DNA of 64,000 nucleotides, from assembly GCA_002778785.1 (NCBI GenBank), contig PEZS01000013.1, forward strand, positions 1 through 64,000. Direction: 5' to 3'. The translations under genes and the position numbers were made by a program. Source of the stretch: Bdellovibrionales bacterium CG10_big_fil_rev_8_21_14_0_10_45_34. GTDB taxonomy: Bacteria; Bdellovibrionota; Bdellovibrionia; Bdellovibrionales; 1-14-0-10-45-34. Within the stretch, counting starts at the first letter, position 1. The number at the start of each line of letters is the position of its first letter. The notes beneath the pieces are model-generated. The model made no database searches. It saw only the letters and a program-made list of their open reading frames with translations, and was not told where the DNA came from. Positions 27,090 through 35,639 of the stretch are shown piece by piece.

Positions 27090-27137
27090 GATTGTTGAGA
27101 GTTAAGATTGTTGAGAGTTAAGATTGTTGAGAGTTAA
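27090..27137. repeat. Three perfect 16-bp tandem repeats
   Basis: The unit GATTGTTGAGAGTTAA occurs three times in perfect head-to-tail order at 27090, 27106 and 27122. No coding frame is associated with it. Confidence 0.9.
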
Positions 27138-27310
27138 GAGACTTCTAGCTATCGTGCCTTTTCGAAACTGCTCTATAGCTCGTATTCGGTTCCTCTGCTG
27201 ACTATTCAAAACAATCTCTGCTTGCTCTTCCTCCGGTCCCCCGCTTGTTGTTTTTTGAGTTCCCTGGAATTCTTAAACACCAATTGTTAACGAGACATAG
27301 TGGGTGAAAA

Positions 27311-27353
27311 GAAAGAGAGGGAGAAAGAGAGAGGGAGAAAGAGAGAGGGAGAG
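27311..27353. repeat. Purine-only repeat tract
   Basis: A 43-bp stretch of A and G only, built mainly from a 14-bp unit GGGAGAAAGAGAGA repeated about two and a half times. Such a tract could form triplex DNA or slip. It is non-coding. Confidence 0.8.
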
Positions 27354-27562
27354 TCGGTAAACAATAACGGTCGTTGAAACTTAAAGGAGAGACATAATCG
27401 CTGAAAAATATTATCCGAACTTAGTCAATGACCTTTTGCTCGCAGATGGTGTGGAATGCCTTTGCCCGAATTGACAACGAAACAAGTTGAAACGACTCAT
27501 GAATCCTCCTGTCAGAAGGACATTCCATAGGGTCCTAAAAGTTATGCTACCTGTCACCATTT

Positions 27563-27691
27563 TCAATTCGTGAGGTAGTCGTTGGCCAAAAAAATGAATC
27601 TGTACCAACTTCGAATGATCTTGAGTCTATCAAGAAGTTGCAAACGCTCACCTTCGTAAGCGCGCCATTTGGCCTTATTGAAGCGGCGTAT
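27563..27691 (-). pseudogene. Possible degraded coding remnant
   Basis: A minus-strand open stretch of about 42 codons, bounded by stops, reads like a real protein interior: FNKAKWRAYEGERLQLLDRL and then IIRSWYRFIFLANDYLTN. There is no start codon in a sensible position and no continuation upstream. It may be a fragment of an old gene or element. I cannot name the family. Confidence 0.3.
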
Positions 27692-27783
27692 TTAGGGTGC
27701 TAAAAGAAGTTCGGTGAGTTTTTCATAGTCTCCGATCGCGTTTCATCCCAAGCGCCTAGTGTGCGGATCAATATTGTTTTCTA

Positions 27784-27821
27784 GAGCGAGCATTGAATCA
27801 GTCTTATTCAACTGCTCGCTC
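27784..27821. terminator. Strong hairpin at the mutS 3' end
   Basis: Arms GAGCGAGCATTGAAT and ATTCAACTGCTCGCTC pair over 15 bases with a single bulged C and a 7-base loop. The hairpin reaches into the mutS stop codon. No long T-run follows on either strand, so it may act as a 3' mRNA stabiliser or a weak terminator. Confidence 0.55.
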
Positions 27822-30800
27822 ATTCAAAAAACGGAAGTTTCGCTTGGTAAGGTTCGCTAGACGCTGACTTTCTTGATGCTTCACTGTGAGAACCACCCTC
27901 GGTGGAAGTGCTACCTTTTCTCTGCAAACTCTCCATTAACTCGTGCATTCTTTCAGAGCATCGGCCGCCATTCACAATTTCGTTGAGTTGTATCTTCGCT
28001 TGAAGATCAGCAACCTCGGTCGCAACTGCTAAAGGGCTTAGATTATTCACGTCAATTTGCGAAAGCTGTAGAATAGTTTCTACAATTTCACGCATAATTG
28101 ACATGTCGGAAGCCCCTAACATAGCCGTCACCGGAAGACCTTGCCCACGAAATTTTCGAGCATCATCCTTCTCATTGACTTGTTTCGATCTAATTTCGGC
28201 AAACTTACTTAGACCGCTTGCTTTTTGCGCCTCATAGGCTTCTTCAGAGTTCAATTTACGAGAACCCAGGTATTCACCATGGCGATCGAGCCCGCCTTCA
28301 AAAGTTTTTTCAACATCCGCCGCACTCACACTCAAACTTCCGAGTTCGCCCTCAGTTGAGCCTCCCAACTGAGACAGAATTTGAAACGCCCTCGACACCA
28401 CAGAGTTTTTCACTCCCGCAAGCTTAGCCACTTCAATTCCGTAGCTTTTACCGGCAGCTCCACTTTTTAGTCGATATGTGAACTCTATCCCATGTGAACT
28501 TTCACTCACCGACATATGAAAATCATGCACATTCTCAAAATGGCTCATCATCTCCGTTAACTCATGGTAGTGAGTGGCAAAGAGCACCTGACATTTTACA
28601 TTTTGCGTGAGCTCTTCAAATATAGCCGACGCCAAACTGAGACCATCATAAGTACTGGTGCCTCTTCCGATCTCATCAAGAAGAACAAGAGAACTTGCAG
28701 TAGACTCTTTAAGTACATTCGCCGTCTCGACCATTTCTACCATGAAGGTTGAAAGCCCATCAGTGAGTGAGTCGCTCGCGCCGATCCGGGTAAATATCGA
28801 ATCAAATACCGGCAGCTTTGCCTCACTAGCTGGCACGTCCGAACCCACTTGATGAAGGAGTGCGCAAAGAGCTACTGCTTTCATCTGTGTGCTCTTACCG
28901 GCCATATTCGGACCTGTCAGCAAAACCGAGTGCTCCGATTTTAAAGAAAAGTCGTTGGCGACGAACCTTGTGGATATCATTCTTTCAAGCACCGGATGCC
29001 TCAATGAAAGAATTCTTATGTTACGAAGTGGGTCGACTTGTGGCGTACAAAAACTTCTTTCCAGAGAGTTCCAAGCAAAACTCGAAACAACATCGAGATG
29101 AGCGATCTTATCAGCAATGTGATTGACGATATTTTGAAGCGCCAATAACTCGGCTCGCAAGTTGTAAAATAGGCTGGATTCAAGCTCTACCCTGCGGGTT
29201 CGGCTCGAAAGAACTCTTCGCTCTAGCTCATTGAGTTCATCGGTTGTGAACCTCTCGGCATTAACAAGTGTTTGTTTGCGCAAGTACCTCTCGTTTGGAA
29301 CTTTGTCTTTGTGAGAGTTAGTGATCTCAATGTAATAGCCAAAAACTTGATTGTACCGAATCTTCAAAGACGAAATCCCTGTCAAACTTCGCTCTGCCTC
29401 TTCCATTTTTGCAATTGCAGTGCGACTGTCTTCTGAAAGTTCGATCCATTCATCTAACTTCGGGTCAACCCCTCGTTTAAAGATTCCGCCGTCCGAAAGG
29501 TTTGCCGGCAACTCTTCTTTAAACTCACGCTGAATCTGAGAGATCCACTCCTTCAAAAGCGACAACTCTTTGCCAGCAAATTCTTCAGTGCGGCTGCGCA
29601 CTGCCATTGATTCATTCATGTGCGACGTTGCCGACTGATTTTCTAACAGTGCAGACGAACGACTTCTTGGCGGTGTGTTCGATTTACTTTTGAAGAGTGT
29701 CGCAAGTTGATCTCCTGTCGCCGCCTTCGATTGATCCTCTGTGTCCCATCCAAAAACCTTGCTAGAGAGTTCATTGTTTCGCTCGAGAAGCCCAATACTC
29801 AGCTCCAGTGAATGGGCTATGCTAGCAATATCATTTGGAGCTACTGAGTTTGTTGAGATCTTGCCAAACTTTCGCGGAAGATCTCCGATCTGCGCGAGCA
29901 CCTCTCGTGTTTGCTTGAGTTCTTCAAAACGGCTTTTGTGCCATGCGACTTTTTGCTGCCTTTTCTTTATTTCTTGCTGATCTTTGAGGGGAAAGGTCAA
30001 CCAACTCCTCAGCAGTCTTGCGCCCATAGAAGTCTTAGTAGTGTTAATGGCCCAAAACAGACTTCCATCAGTTTTCGCCCTTTGGGTTTGAAAAATTTCG
30101 AGATGTCTGCGAACTTCCTCCGAAACATAGGCAAAGTGACTCAGTGGACGGTACTCAGGAGGTCGCAAAGTTTTGGCTATTAGGCCGCCTTGCGAATTGA
30201 TAAGATACTTTGCCAGAAGCCGCCATGCCGCGGGAGACTTCTCAAAATTGAAAGCCGTGTTGGGATGACTCACTTCGCCTCTGTCATTTTCTGCCAAATC
30301 CTGCAAATTTTCTGAAACACGCAGTAACTGCAAATAGCTCAAAGTTTTCGCATCTTGCGAAGTTTCCGAAACCTGCAAAGACTTCAAACCCTGCACATCT
30401 ACTCTAGCTTCCGCACCTTGTGAGTGATCCCCCGCTTGCACTGCCTGTACCGGGTGTGACATGCACAGTTCATTGGTAAAGGCGTCTTTCATTTGCTGCA
30501 AAAAGCCCGGTGACAACGAGTCATTGATCAAAAACTCTACGGGCTGAAAGAGCTTCACTGTCTTAATGGCTTCTGATTGTGATGAGGCACTACACCAAAA
30601 GCTCTCCCCCGTCGTAGACTCGATAAAGGCAATCTCGTACCTATCTTGTGCACTTGGACCGATGCTCGACGAACCTTGTGCACTTGGACCAATGCTAGAC
30701 GAACCTTGTGCACTTGGACCAATGCTAGACGAACCTTGTGCACTTGGACCAATGCTAGACGAACCTTGTGCGCTTGGACCAATGCTAGACGAACCTTGTG

Positions 30801-31401
30801 CACTTGGACCAATGCTAGACGAACCTTGTGCACTTGAGCCTATGCTTGGTGAACTCTTAAGGTGTAGATTTTTATCAGGCCTACTCCCTTCAATTGCTAC
30901 CTTCTGTTCGACTTCAGCCGCATGAGCGTGTCTGTTGACGTGTTGGTGGTTACCCGAATCAATAGATGAAGCGGTCTTAGCGCAAGAGGAAGCTCCGGCT
31001 CCGGCATCAGTGATGGTCGCGATAAAACTTTGTTTGCTTGGCTCAAGGGTCTCAGGATCTAGAACCATTCCTGGCGAAAGAACTCTTGTAACTCCCCTTT
31101 TAACGATGCGCTTTGCTTCAGAGGGATTTTCTAATTGATCACAGAGAGCGATACGAAATCCATGCTCCAAGAGTTTATTTATGGGTTTAGCGACACTATG
31201 GTGAGGTACTCCGCACATAGGTGTTTCATCACCTGATTTTTTGTTGCGGTAGGTTAGAGTGACGCCCATTACTGGCGCAGCAACGATGGCATCTTCGAAG
31301 AAAAGCTCGAAGAAATCTCCCATCCGAAAAAAGAGCAGTACGCCCGGATACTGGTCTCGAATTTCTTGATACTGTTTCATCAACGGTGTTGTTTTTTTCA
31401 T
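27820..31401 (-). CDS. mutS: DNA mismatch repair protein MutS, enlarged with tandem repeats
   Basis: MutS recognises mismatches and small loops and recruits MutL. The mismatch-reading F-x-E is F30-E32 in RMGDFFELF. Walker A is GPNMAGKST (about residue 830) and Walker B is LVLLDEIGRGTS. At 1193 residues it is far longer than usual (about 850). Most of the excess is a low-complexity insertion at about residues 132-252 between the mismatch-binding and connector domains. It contains six near-identical 10-residue repeats GSSSIGPSAQ (193-252) preceded by one degenerate copy. A smaller Ser-rich insertion, near ALLENQSATSHMNES, lies in the core region, and the C-terminus is also extended. The catalytic parts look intact, so it is probably functional. 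Confidence 0.95.
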   Translation of the reverse strand: MKKTTPLMKQYQEIRDQYPGVLLFFRMGDFFELFFEDAIVAAPVMGVTLTYRNKKSGDETPMCGVPHHSVAKPINKLLEHGFRIALCDQLENPSEAKRIVKRGVTRVLSPGMVLDPETLEPSKQSFIATITDAGAGASSCAKTASSIDSGNHQHVNRHAHAAEVEQKVAIEGSRPDKNLHLKSSPSIGSSAQGSSSIGPSAQGSSSIGPSAQGSSSIGPSAQGSSSIGPSAQGSSSIGPSAQGSSSIGPSAQDRYEIAFIESTTGESFWCSASSQSEAIKTVKLFQPVEFLINDSLSPGFLQQMKDAFTNELCMSHPVQAVQAGDHSQGAEARVDVQGLKSLQVSETSQDAKTLSYLQLLRVSENLQDLAENDRGEVSHPNTAFNFEKSPAAWRLLAKYLINSQGGLIAKTLRPPEYRPLSHFAYVSEEVRRHLEIFQTQRAKTDGSLFWAINTTKTSMGARLLRSWLTFPLKDQQEIKKRQQKVAWHKSRFEELKQTREVLAQIGDLPRKFGKISTNSVAPNDIASIAHSLELSIGLLERNNELSSKVFGWDTEDQSKAATGDQLATLFKSKSNTPPRSRSSALLENQSATSHMNESMAVRSRTEEFAGKELSLLKEWISQIQREFKEELPANLSDGGIFKRGVDPKLDEWIELSEDSRTAIAKMEEAERSLTGISSLKIRYNQVFGYYIEITNSHKDKVPNERYLRKQTLVNAERFTTDELNELERRVLSSRTRRVELESSLFYNLRAELLALQNIVNHIADKIAHLDVVSSFAWNSLERSFCTPQVDPLRNIRILSLRHPVLERMISTRFVANDFSLKSEHSVLLTGPNMAGKSTQMKAVALCALLHQVGSDVPASEAKLPVFDSIFTRIGASDSLTDGLSTFMVEMVETANVLKESTASSLVLLDEIGRGTSTYDGLSLASAIFEELTQNVKCQVLFATHYHELTEMMSHFENVHDFHMSVSESSHGIEFTYRLKSGAAGKSYGIEVAKLAGVKNSVVSRAFQILSQLGGSTEGELGSLSVSAADVEKTFEGGLDRHGEYLGSRKLNSEEAYEAQKASGLSKFAEIRSKQVNEKDDARKFRGQGLPVTAMLGASDMSIMREIVETILQLSQIDVNNLSPLAVATEVADLQAKIQLNEIVNGGRCSERMHELMESLQRKGSTSTEGGSHSEASRKSASSEPYQAKLPFFE
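30646..30855 (-). repeat. In-frame 30-bp tandem repeat within mutS
   Basis: Six near-identical 30-bp units (30646-30825) plus one diverged unit (30826-30855), encoding GSSSIGPSAQ repeats. Only a few base differences separate the six copies. The unit is a multiple of three, so copy-number change alters MutS length without breaking the frame. Confidence 0.95.
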
Positions 31402-31745
31402 AGGGAATTTCGTATTTCATCCCTCATTGAGGCACCAGCTTCTTTTGATAAGTCTTACTGCGTCAAGCGGTGATAGTTACTGGAATCATCTGTTTTCCCA
31501 TATTGAACACACCCACTCACACCCAACGTAGCCAACCCCGCAGCGTTTGATTAAAGCTTGTGCTGAAGCACTTCGTCTTAAAAACGACTTTTAACAAAAA
31601 AAGAACAAAAAATCGAAGAAAGGCGGCTTGTCGGTGTTGTATCGCTGAGAATGTTGGTTACTGCTCCAGCCAAAACTCCGCTAAAGGAAAGAAAGGAAAG
31701 AAAGGAAAGAAAGTAAGTAAGTAAGAAAGAAAGAAATGCGAAATC
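31402..31745. other. 344-bp intergenic region upstream of mutS
   Basis: This gap between the MFS gene 3' end and the mutS start contains no gene. It must carry the mutS promoter. Its left flank next to the MFS stop holds a simple-sequence tract (31683-31737). I see no confident -35/-10 pair. Confidence 0.45.
31683..31737. repeat. A/G-rich microsatellite
   Basis: A tract made of three copies of GGAAAGAAA, then three GTAA units, then three GAAA units. It is almost entirely purine on the plus strand and lies a few bases from the MFS stop codon and the recurring GGGCGTGTCCTC motif. Confidence 0.85.
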
Positions 31746-33032
31746 CTAGGGCGTGTCCTCTTTTGCGGCGTTTTCTGCGAGAACTTGTTCAATGGTTTTC
31801 ATTTTAGATCCGAGATAAATCGCGACCACACTTCCGGCAAGCGCACAGTAACCGACATAATTGTAGTGAATAAGCTGCCCCTCAGCGTTCTCCTGCACAA
31901 TCATTCCTCCGATCAAGGCGGCAATTCCGGCAGTCACTTGCTGGAGTGAAGAGACGACGCTCATAAAGCTTCCACGATTCTGAGGCCTGGCTGACGATGT
32001 GAGCATGCTCATTGCTGGAACCATCCGCCCACTTGAAAAAACAAAAAACATCGCCGTTACAATCAAAGCCTGCCAAACAGGTACGGGCGGCATGTGAGTC
32101 AGCAAAAGAATCGGAAGCAACGTGGCAAAGGCCATGATCGAATAAACGCGGGGCTTACCTACCCTGTCTGCCCACCTTCCGATCCACGGAGAAGTAAAAA
32201 TGGTCAAAGCACCACCGACCATATACACATAGGTAAGTTCTAAATCTTTGAAGCCAACTGTTTTCACAAGGTAAGGGCTAATGAACGGGATCACCGTGAA
32301 GTGACCAATCATCATAAAAAATATAAAGAACAAAGCGTGTACCTGGTGGGGCTGCGAAACAATTCGATGAACAACGACCTTTGGCGATGGGCGATCCCCG
32401 GCCTTCATGTGTTGGATCAGCCGAGGAACAAACTTCAGAATTAAGATCCAAAATACAGTTGCAATACCAGCCATAAACCAGAAGGGAGCATGCCACGTAG
32501 TTATCGACGCAATAAATAGTCCAAACGGAACACCAAAAACGGAAGCGGCAGAAAATGCCGCCGTGAGCACACCCATCGCTGTGGCCCGCCGCTCCTCCGG
32601 AATTGTGTCGCCAATAATAGCATAAACAATGGCTGTTTGAACTCCCCCGAATGCGCCCGAAATCAATCGTGCCGCCAAAAGCAATTCGTAGCTGGGAGCC
32701 AAGGCACAGGCGATCGTGCCAACTACAAATCCACCAAACATAATTAACAAAGCGAGTTTTCGATCAAAGCGATCAATAACAAATGCTACAATAAAACCGC
32801 TGACACCCGCAGCAACCGTGTAAGCCGAAACTAACCATCCAAATTCGGTAGGACCAATTGAAAACATACGCATGAGCTGTGGCCCAAGCGGCATGAGAAT
32901 CATAAAATCCATAATGTGGCAGAACTGTACCGTTGCCAGCAGAAACAAAACTATCTTTTCAAGTTTAGGCTCAAAAAGAAAAGTCTCTACTGCGGAACCA
33001 TTGCTACCTGCAGGCGTCACCAACGTTTTCAA
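31746..33032 (-). CDS. MFS transporter, drug:H+ antiporter-1 type
   Basis: A 428-residue major facilitator with about 12 hydrophobic helices. The DRFDRK sequence after helix 2 and the RLISGAFGGVQTAIVYAIIGDTIPEERRATAMG stretch match the DHA1/AraJ-like branch. It is not AmpG-like in sequence, so it is not an obvious muropeptide permease despite following mpl. The last four sense codons and stop (E-D-T-P) lie within a copy of the TAGGGCGTGTCCTC motif, so the C-terminus may have been altered by the element. The substrate is unknown. Confidence 0.85.
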   Translation of the reverse strand: MKTLVTPAGSNGSAVETFLFEPKLEKIVLFLLATVQFCHIMDFMILMPLGPQLMRMFSIGPTEFGWLVSAYTVAAGVSGFIVAFVIDRFDRKLALLIMFGGFVVGTIACALAPSYELLLAARLISGAFGGVQTAIVYAIIGDTIPEERRATAMGVLTAAFSAASVFGVPFGLFIASITTWHAPFWFMAGIATVFWILILKFVPRLIQHMKAGDRPSPKVVVHRIVSQPHQVHALFFIFFMMIGHFTVIPFISPYLVKTVGFKDLELTYVYMVGGALTIFTSPWIGRWADRVGKPRVYSIMAFATLLPILLLTHMPPVPVWQALIVTAMFFVFSSGRMVPAMSMLTSSARPQNRGSFMSVVSSLQQVTAGIAALIGGMIVQENAEGQLIHYNYVGYCALAGSVVAIYLGSKMKTIEQVLAENAAKEDTP

Positions 33033-33139
33033 TTCTAGAAGCTCCTGTTTTACTCACTTGAAATGCATCTAAAGATCTTTGGCCGCATAAACCTCGATAG
33101 AGGTACCAAATACTTGCGAACCGCCAAAGCCGCCCGGCA

Positions 33140-34579
33140 CTAACCCATGCCCAACGCAGACAACAACTTGTTGTATATCCCACCGAACGCTCCATTACTC
33201 ATTATCACGACAATATCTCCGCTACTTGCCTCGGTGTTTATTGTTGAAATTATTTTTTCGACGTTATCAAAACCCCGCGCTCGCAGGCCTTTTGCATTCA
33301 TGGCAGTTACAAGTTCCGTCACCGACAAGGCGTCCTCACCCAACTTGTTTTTATCAAAGGGTTCAGAAATAATAACTTCGTCGGCCTGGCTAAACGCCTG
33401 CTGATACTCATTTTGAAAAACTTTTCGCCGCGAGGTTGCAGACCTTGGCTCAAAAACTGCCCATATCTTCCTGTTCAAAAAGCGCTGCCGCACAGCCTGC
33501 AGTGTAAAATCGACGGCTGTCGGATGGTGAGCAAAATCCTCGATGACCAAAACACCGCGCGGCTCCCCGAGAATCTCTTGTCGTCTCTTTACGCCTTTAA
33601 AAGAACGGATCGCTTGCGCAACTTGCACAAGATCCCAGCCCCGCAAGTGAGCCATAGTAACAACGCTTAACGTATTAAGCACATTCATGTTGCCAAAAAG
33701 AGTCGATGAAATTTCGACAAGCACCTTCTCACCAAATACCACACTGTAGTGAAAGCCCTCTTCATCAAATCTTATGTTACGCGCTTCGTAGTCAGGCTTC
33801 TCATCTGACAGTGCTTCGATTCCGTAGCTCACTGCTTTTGCGCGGCAGTATGACAAAATGCCATCAATATTCTTGTCTCCCTTTTTGTAAATCAAAGCGC
33901 CATCACTTGGTATTCTTTCAACCAATCCTCTAAAAGCCTGGGCAACAGAGGACAAATCTTTGTAAATATCTACGTGATCAAACTCGATACTCGTGAGAAT
34001 GACAAACCTGGGCTTGTAGTGGTTGAATTTAGGAACCTTATCAAAAAAGGCAGTGTCGTACTCATCACCTTCGATAACGAAAGTTTTGCCAATTGGTTCT
34101 TGAAATGATCTTGAAAAGTTAAGTGGTATTCCGCCGACAAGAAAACCAGGGTTCATACCGAGTTGCTCTTGAACCCAAGCCATAATCGATGTCGTCGTGG
34201 TCTTGCCGTGTGTGCCGGCAATAACATAACTATCACGGTCGGCTATAGCGATAGCACCGAGGGTTTCAGCTAAGCTAGAGTAGGCAATGCCGGACGTTAA
34301 ACATTCTTGTGCCTCCGGATTCGCTCGCGTAATGACGTTACCAATGATGACAGCATCGGGTCGCGGCTGGAGATTTTCAGCCCTGTAGCCTTCCAAAATC
34401 TGGATGCCAAGTTCCTGCAGCTGTGTCGACATCGGAGGGTAAACATTTTGGTCGCTTCCGGTCACACGGTATCCCATCTTTTGTAAGATGCCTGCTAAAG
34501 ACGCCATTGCTACTCCGCATATTCCCATCATGTGGATATGCGCACCCGGCTCCAGTTTGTTCCAGTTTATATTTGTCAT
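33140..34579 (-). CDS. mpl: UDP-MurNAc:L-Ala-gamma-D-Glu-meso-DAP ligase
   Basis: A Mur-ligase-family enzyme of about 479 residues that reattaches recycled tripeptide to UDP-MurNAc in murein recycling. The N-terminus HIHMMGICGVAMASLAGILQ and the ATP site AGTHGKTTTTSIMAWV are those of Mpl, as are EGDEYDTAFFDKVPKF and IEDFAHHPTAVDFTLQA. A longer frame from a TTG at 34606 overlaps the upstream gene; the ATG at 34579 better matches the family N-terminus. It sits downstream of ldcA and a beta-lactamase-fold gene in a murein-related group. Confidence 0.92.
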   Translation of the reverse strand: MTNINWNKLEPGAHIHMMGICGVAMASLAGILQKMGYRVTGSDQNVYPPMSTQLQELGIQILEGYRAENLQPRPDAVIIGNVITRANPEAQECLTSGIAYSSLAETLGAIAIADRDSYVIAGTHGKTTTTSIMAWVQEQLGMNPGFLVGGIPLNFSRSFQEPIGKTFVIEGDEYDTAFFDKVPKFNHYKPRFVILTSIEFDHVDIYKDLSSVAQAFRGLVERIPSDGALIYKKGDKNIDGILSYCRAKAVSYGIEALSDEKPDYEARNIRFDEEGFHYSVVFGEKVLVEISSTLFGNMNVLNTLSVVTMAHLRGWDLVQVAQAIRSFKGVKRRQEILGEPRGVLVIEDFAHHPTAVDFTLQAVRQRFLNRKIWAVFEPRSATSRRKVFQNEYQQAFSQADEVIISEPFDKNKLGEDALSVTELVTAMNAKGLRARGFDNVEKIISTINTEASSGDIVVIMSNGAFGGIYNKLLSALGMG

Positions 34580-34592
34580 AACTATATCAACC

Positions 34593-35639
34593 TCAGCTCG
34601 ACTCAATCGTGTCGCTTATCCAATTATGAATGCGAGGTCGCAACTCAACAAACTTTTTATTATCTCTTGTTGGGAAAACCCGATTGCTTAATATACATAT
34701 CAACAAATCTTTTTTGGGATCCAACCAGATCGATGTACCCGTAAAGCCCGTGTGCCCAAAAGACTCCGCAGAAAACCGATCCCCGCAAGACGCTTTACCT
34801 GGTGTAGGCATCATAAACCCAAGGGCCCAGTCTCCTTTATCAACAGAAATACTCCGACGAGTGAACAAAGCCACCGTTTCGTGTTCAAAGCCACTTGCAC
34901 TGTCATTAAAATAAGCACTTCGAATGAGTAGACCCCATTTGGCAAGATCGTCAATCGTACCAAAGAGTCCGGCGTGCGCGGACACACCACCCAGAGCCCA
35001 AGTGTTTTCATCGTGGACTTCGCCCTGTAAAACTCTGCCTCGCCAGGCGCAGCTCTCTGTAGGAGCATAAAGTTTCGGATCAAAGCTCGGCACATTATTC
35101 AGATTAAAGTGAACACTCTCTAGCTCGAGTTCAGAATTCAACCTTTGCCAGATATCTATCAAACTCGTCTGATAAATGGATTCGAGCAATCTACCTAAAA
35201 CGAGAAAATCCAAGTCTGAGTAAACGCTTTTTTCATTGGGCGTGGGTTCAGGCTCCTGATAAATCATCTCCAATACCTGCTTGAAACGTTCGCTTGGCGG
35301 TAGGCTCAGATCAATATGCTCATAAAATGCTTGCCACCACTGAAAGCCAGCCGAGTGTGTGAGAAGGTGATTTGCGCAAACCGTCTCGAACGGAAAGTCA
35401 CTTACGTAGGTGTTTACTTTTTCAAAAGGGTCAAACATCCTCGATTCGAAGGCTTTCATAAGTGCAGAAACAGAAAACACAACCTTCGTTAAAGACGCCC
35501 AGTCGTAATAGCGGTACGTCTCACCCACTTCGGCCTCATAGACCTTTGCTCCTTTACTAAAGGCTTGCACTTTTAATCCAGGGGTGACCCCTCGAATTTC
35601 TTGATCGAGTTTTTTTGTGAGCGAATCAAATCCGGTCAC
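34593..35639 (-). CDS. Beta-lactamase-fold serine hydrolase (class C / PBP4*-like)
   Basis: A 348-residue serine hydrolase of the beta-lactamase superfamily. The SxxK motif is SLTK in DWASLTKVVFSVSAL, a YSD at the YxN position is in SVYSDLDFLVLGRL, and FGHTGFTGTSIW supplies the HTG equivalent of KTG. No signal peptide is evident, suggesting a cytoplasmic enzyme. It overlaps ldcA by 4 bp and precedes mpl, so a role as a murein-peptide hydrolase in recycling is more likely than antibiotic resistance. Confidence 0.85.
   Translation of the reverse strand: MTGFDSLTKKLDQEIRGVTPGLKVQAFSKGAKVYEAEVGETYRYYDWASLTKVVFSVSALMKAFESRMFDPFEKVNTYVSDFPFETVCANHLLTHSAGFQWWQAFYEHIDLSLPPSERFKQVLEMIYQEPEPTPNEKSVYSDLDFLVLGRLLESIYQTSLIDIWQRLNSELELESVHFNLNNVPSFDPKLYAPTESCAWRGRVLQGEVHDENTWALGGVSAHAGLFGTIDDLAKWGLLIRSAYFNDSASGFEHETVALFTRRSISVDKGDWALGFMMPTPGKASCGDRFSAESFGHTGFTGTSIWLDPKKDLLICILSNRVFPTRDNKKFVELRPRIHNWISDTIESS

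Noticed and set aside
30555-30925. Additional frames on both strands across the mutS repeat
   Set aside because: The 30-bp unit is a multiple of three without stops in other frames, so repeat shadows stay open; mutS explains the sequence.
31746-33032. MFS gene as an AmpG-type muropeptide permease because of its position after mpl
   Set aside because: The motifs after helix 2 and around helices 4-5 are of the drug:H+ antiporter type, not AmpG.
34593-35639. Beta-lactamase resistance gene
   Set aside because: Superfamily motifs fit, but there is no signal peptide and the neighbours are ldcA and mpl, so recycling is more likely.
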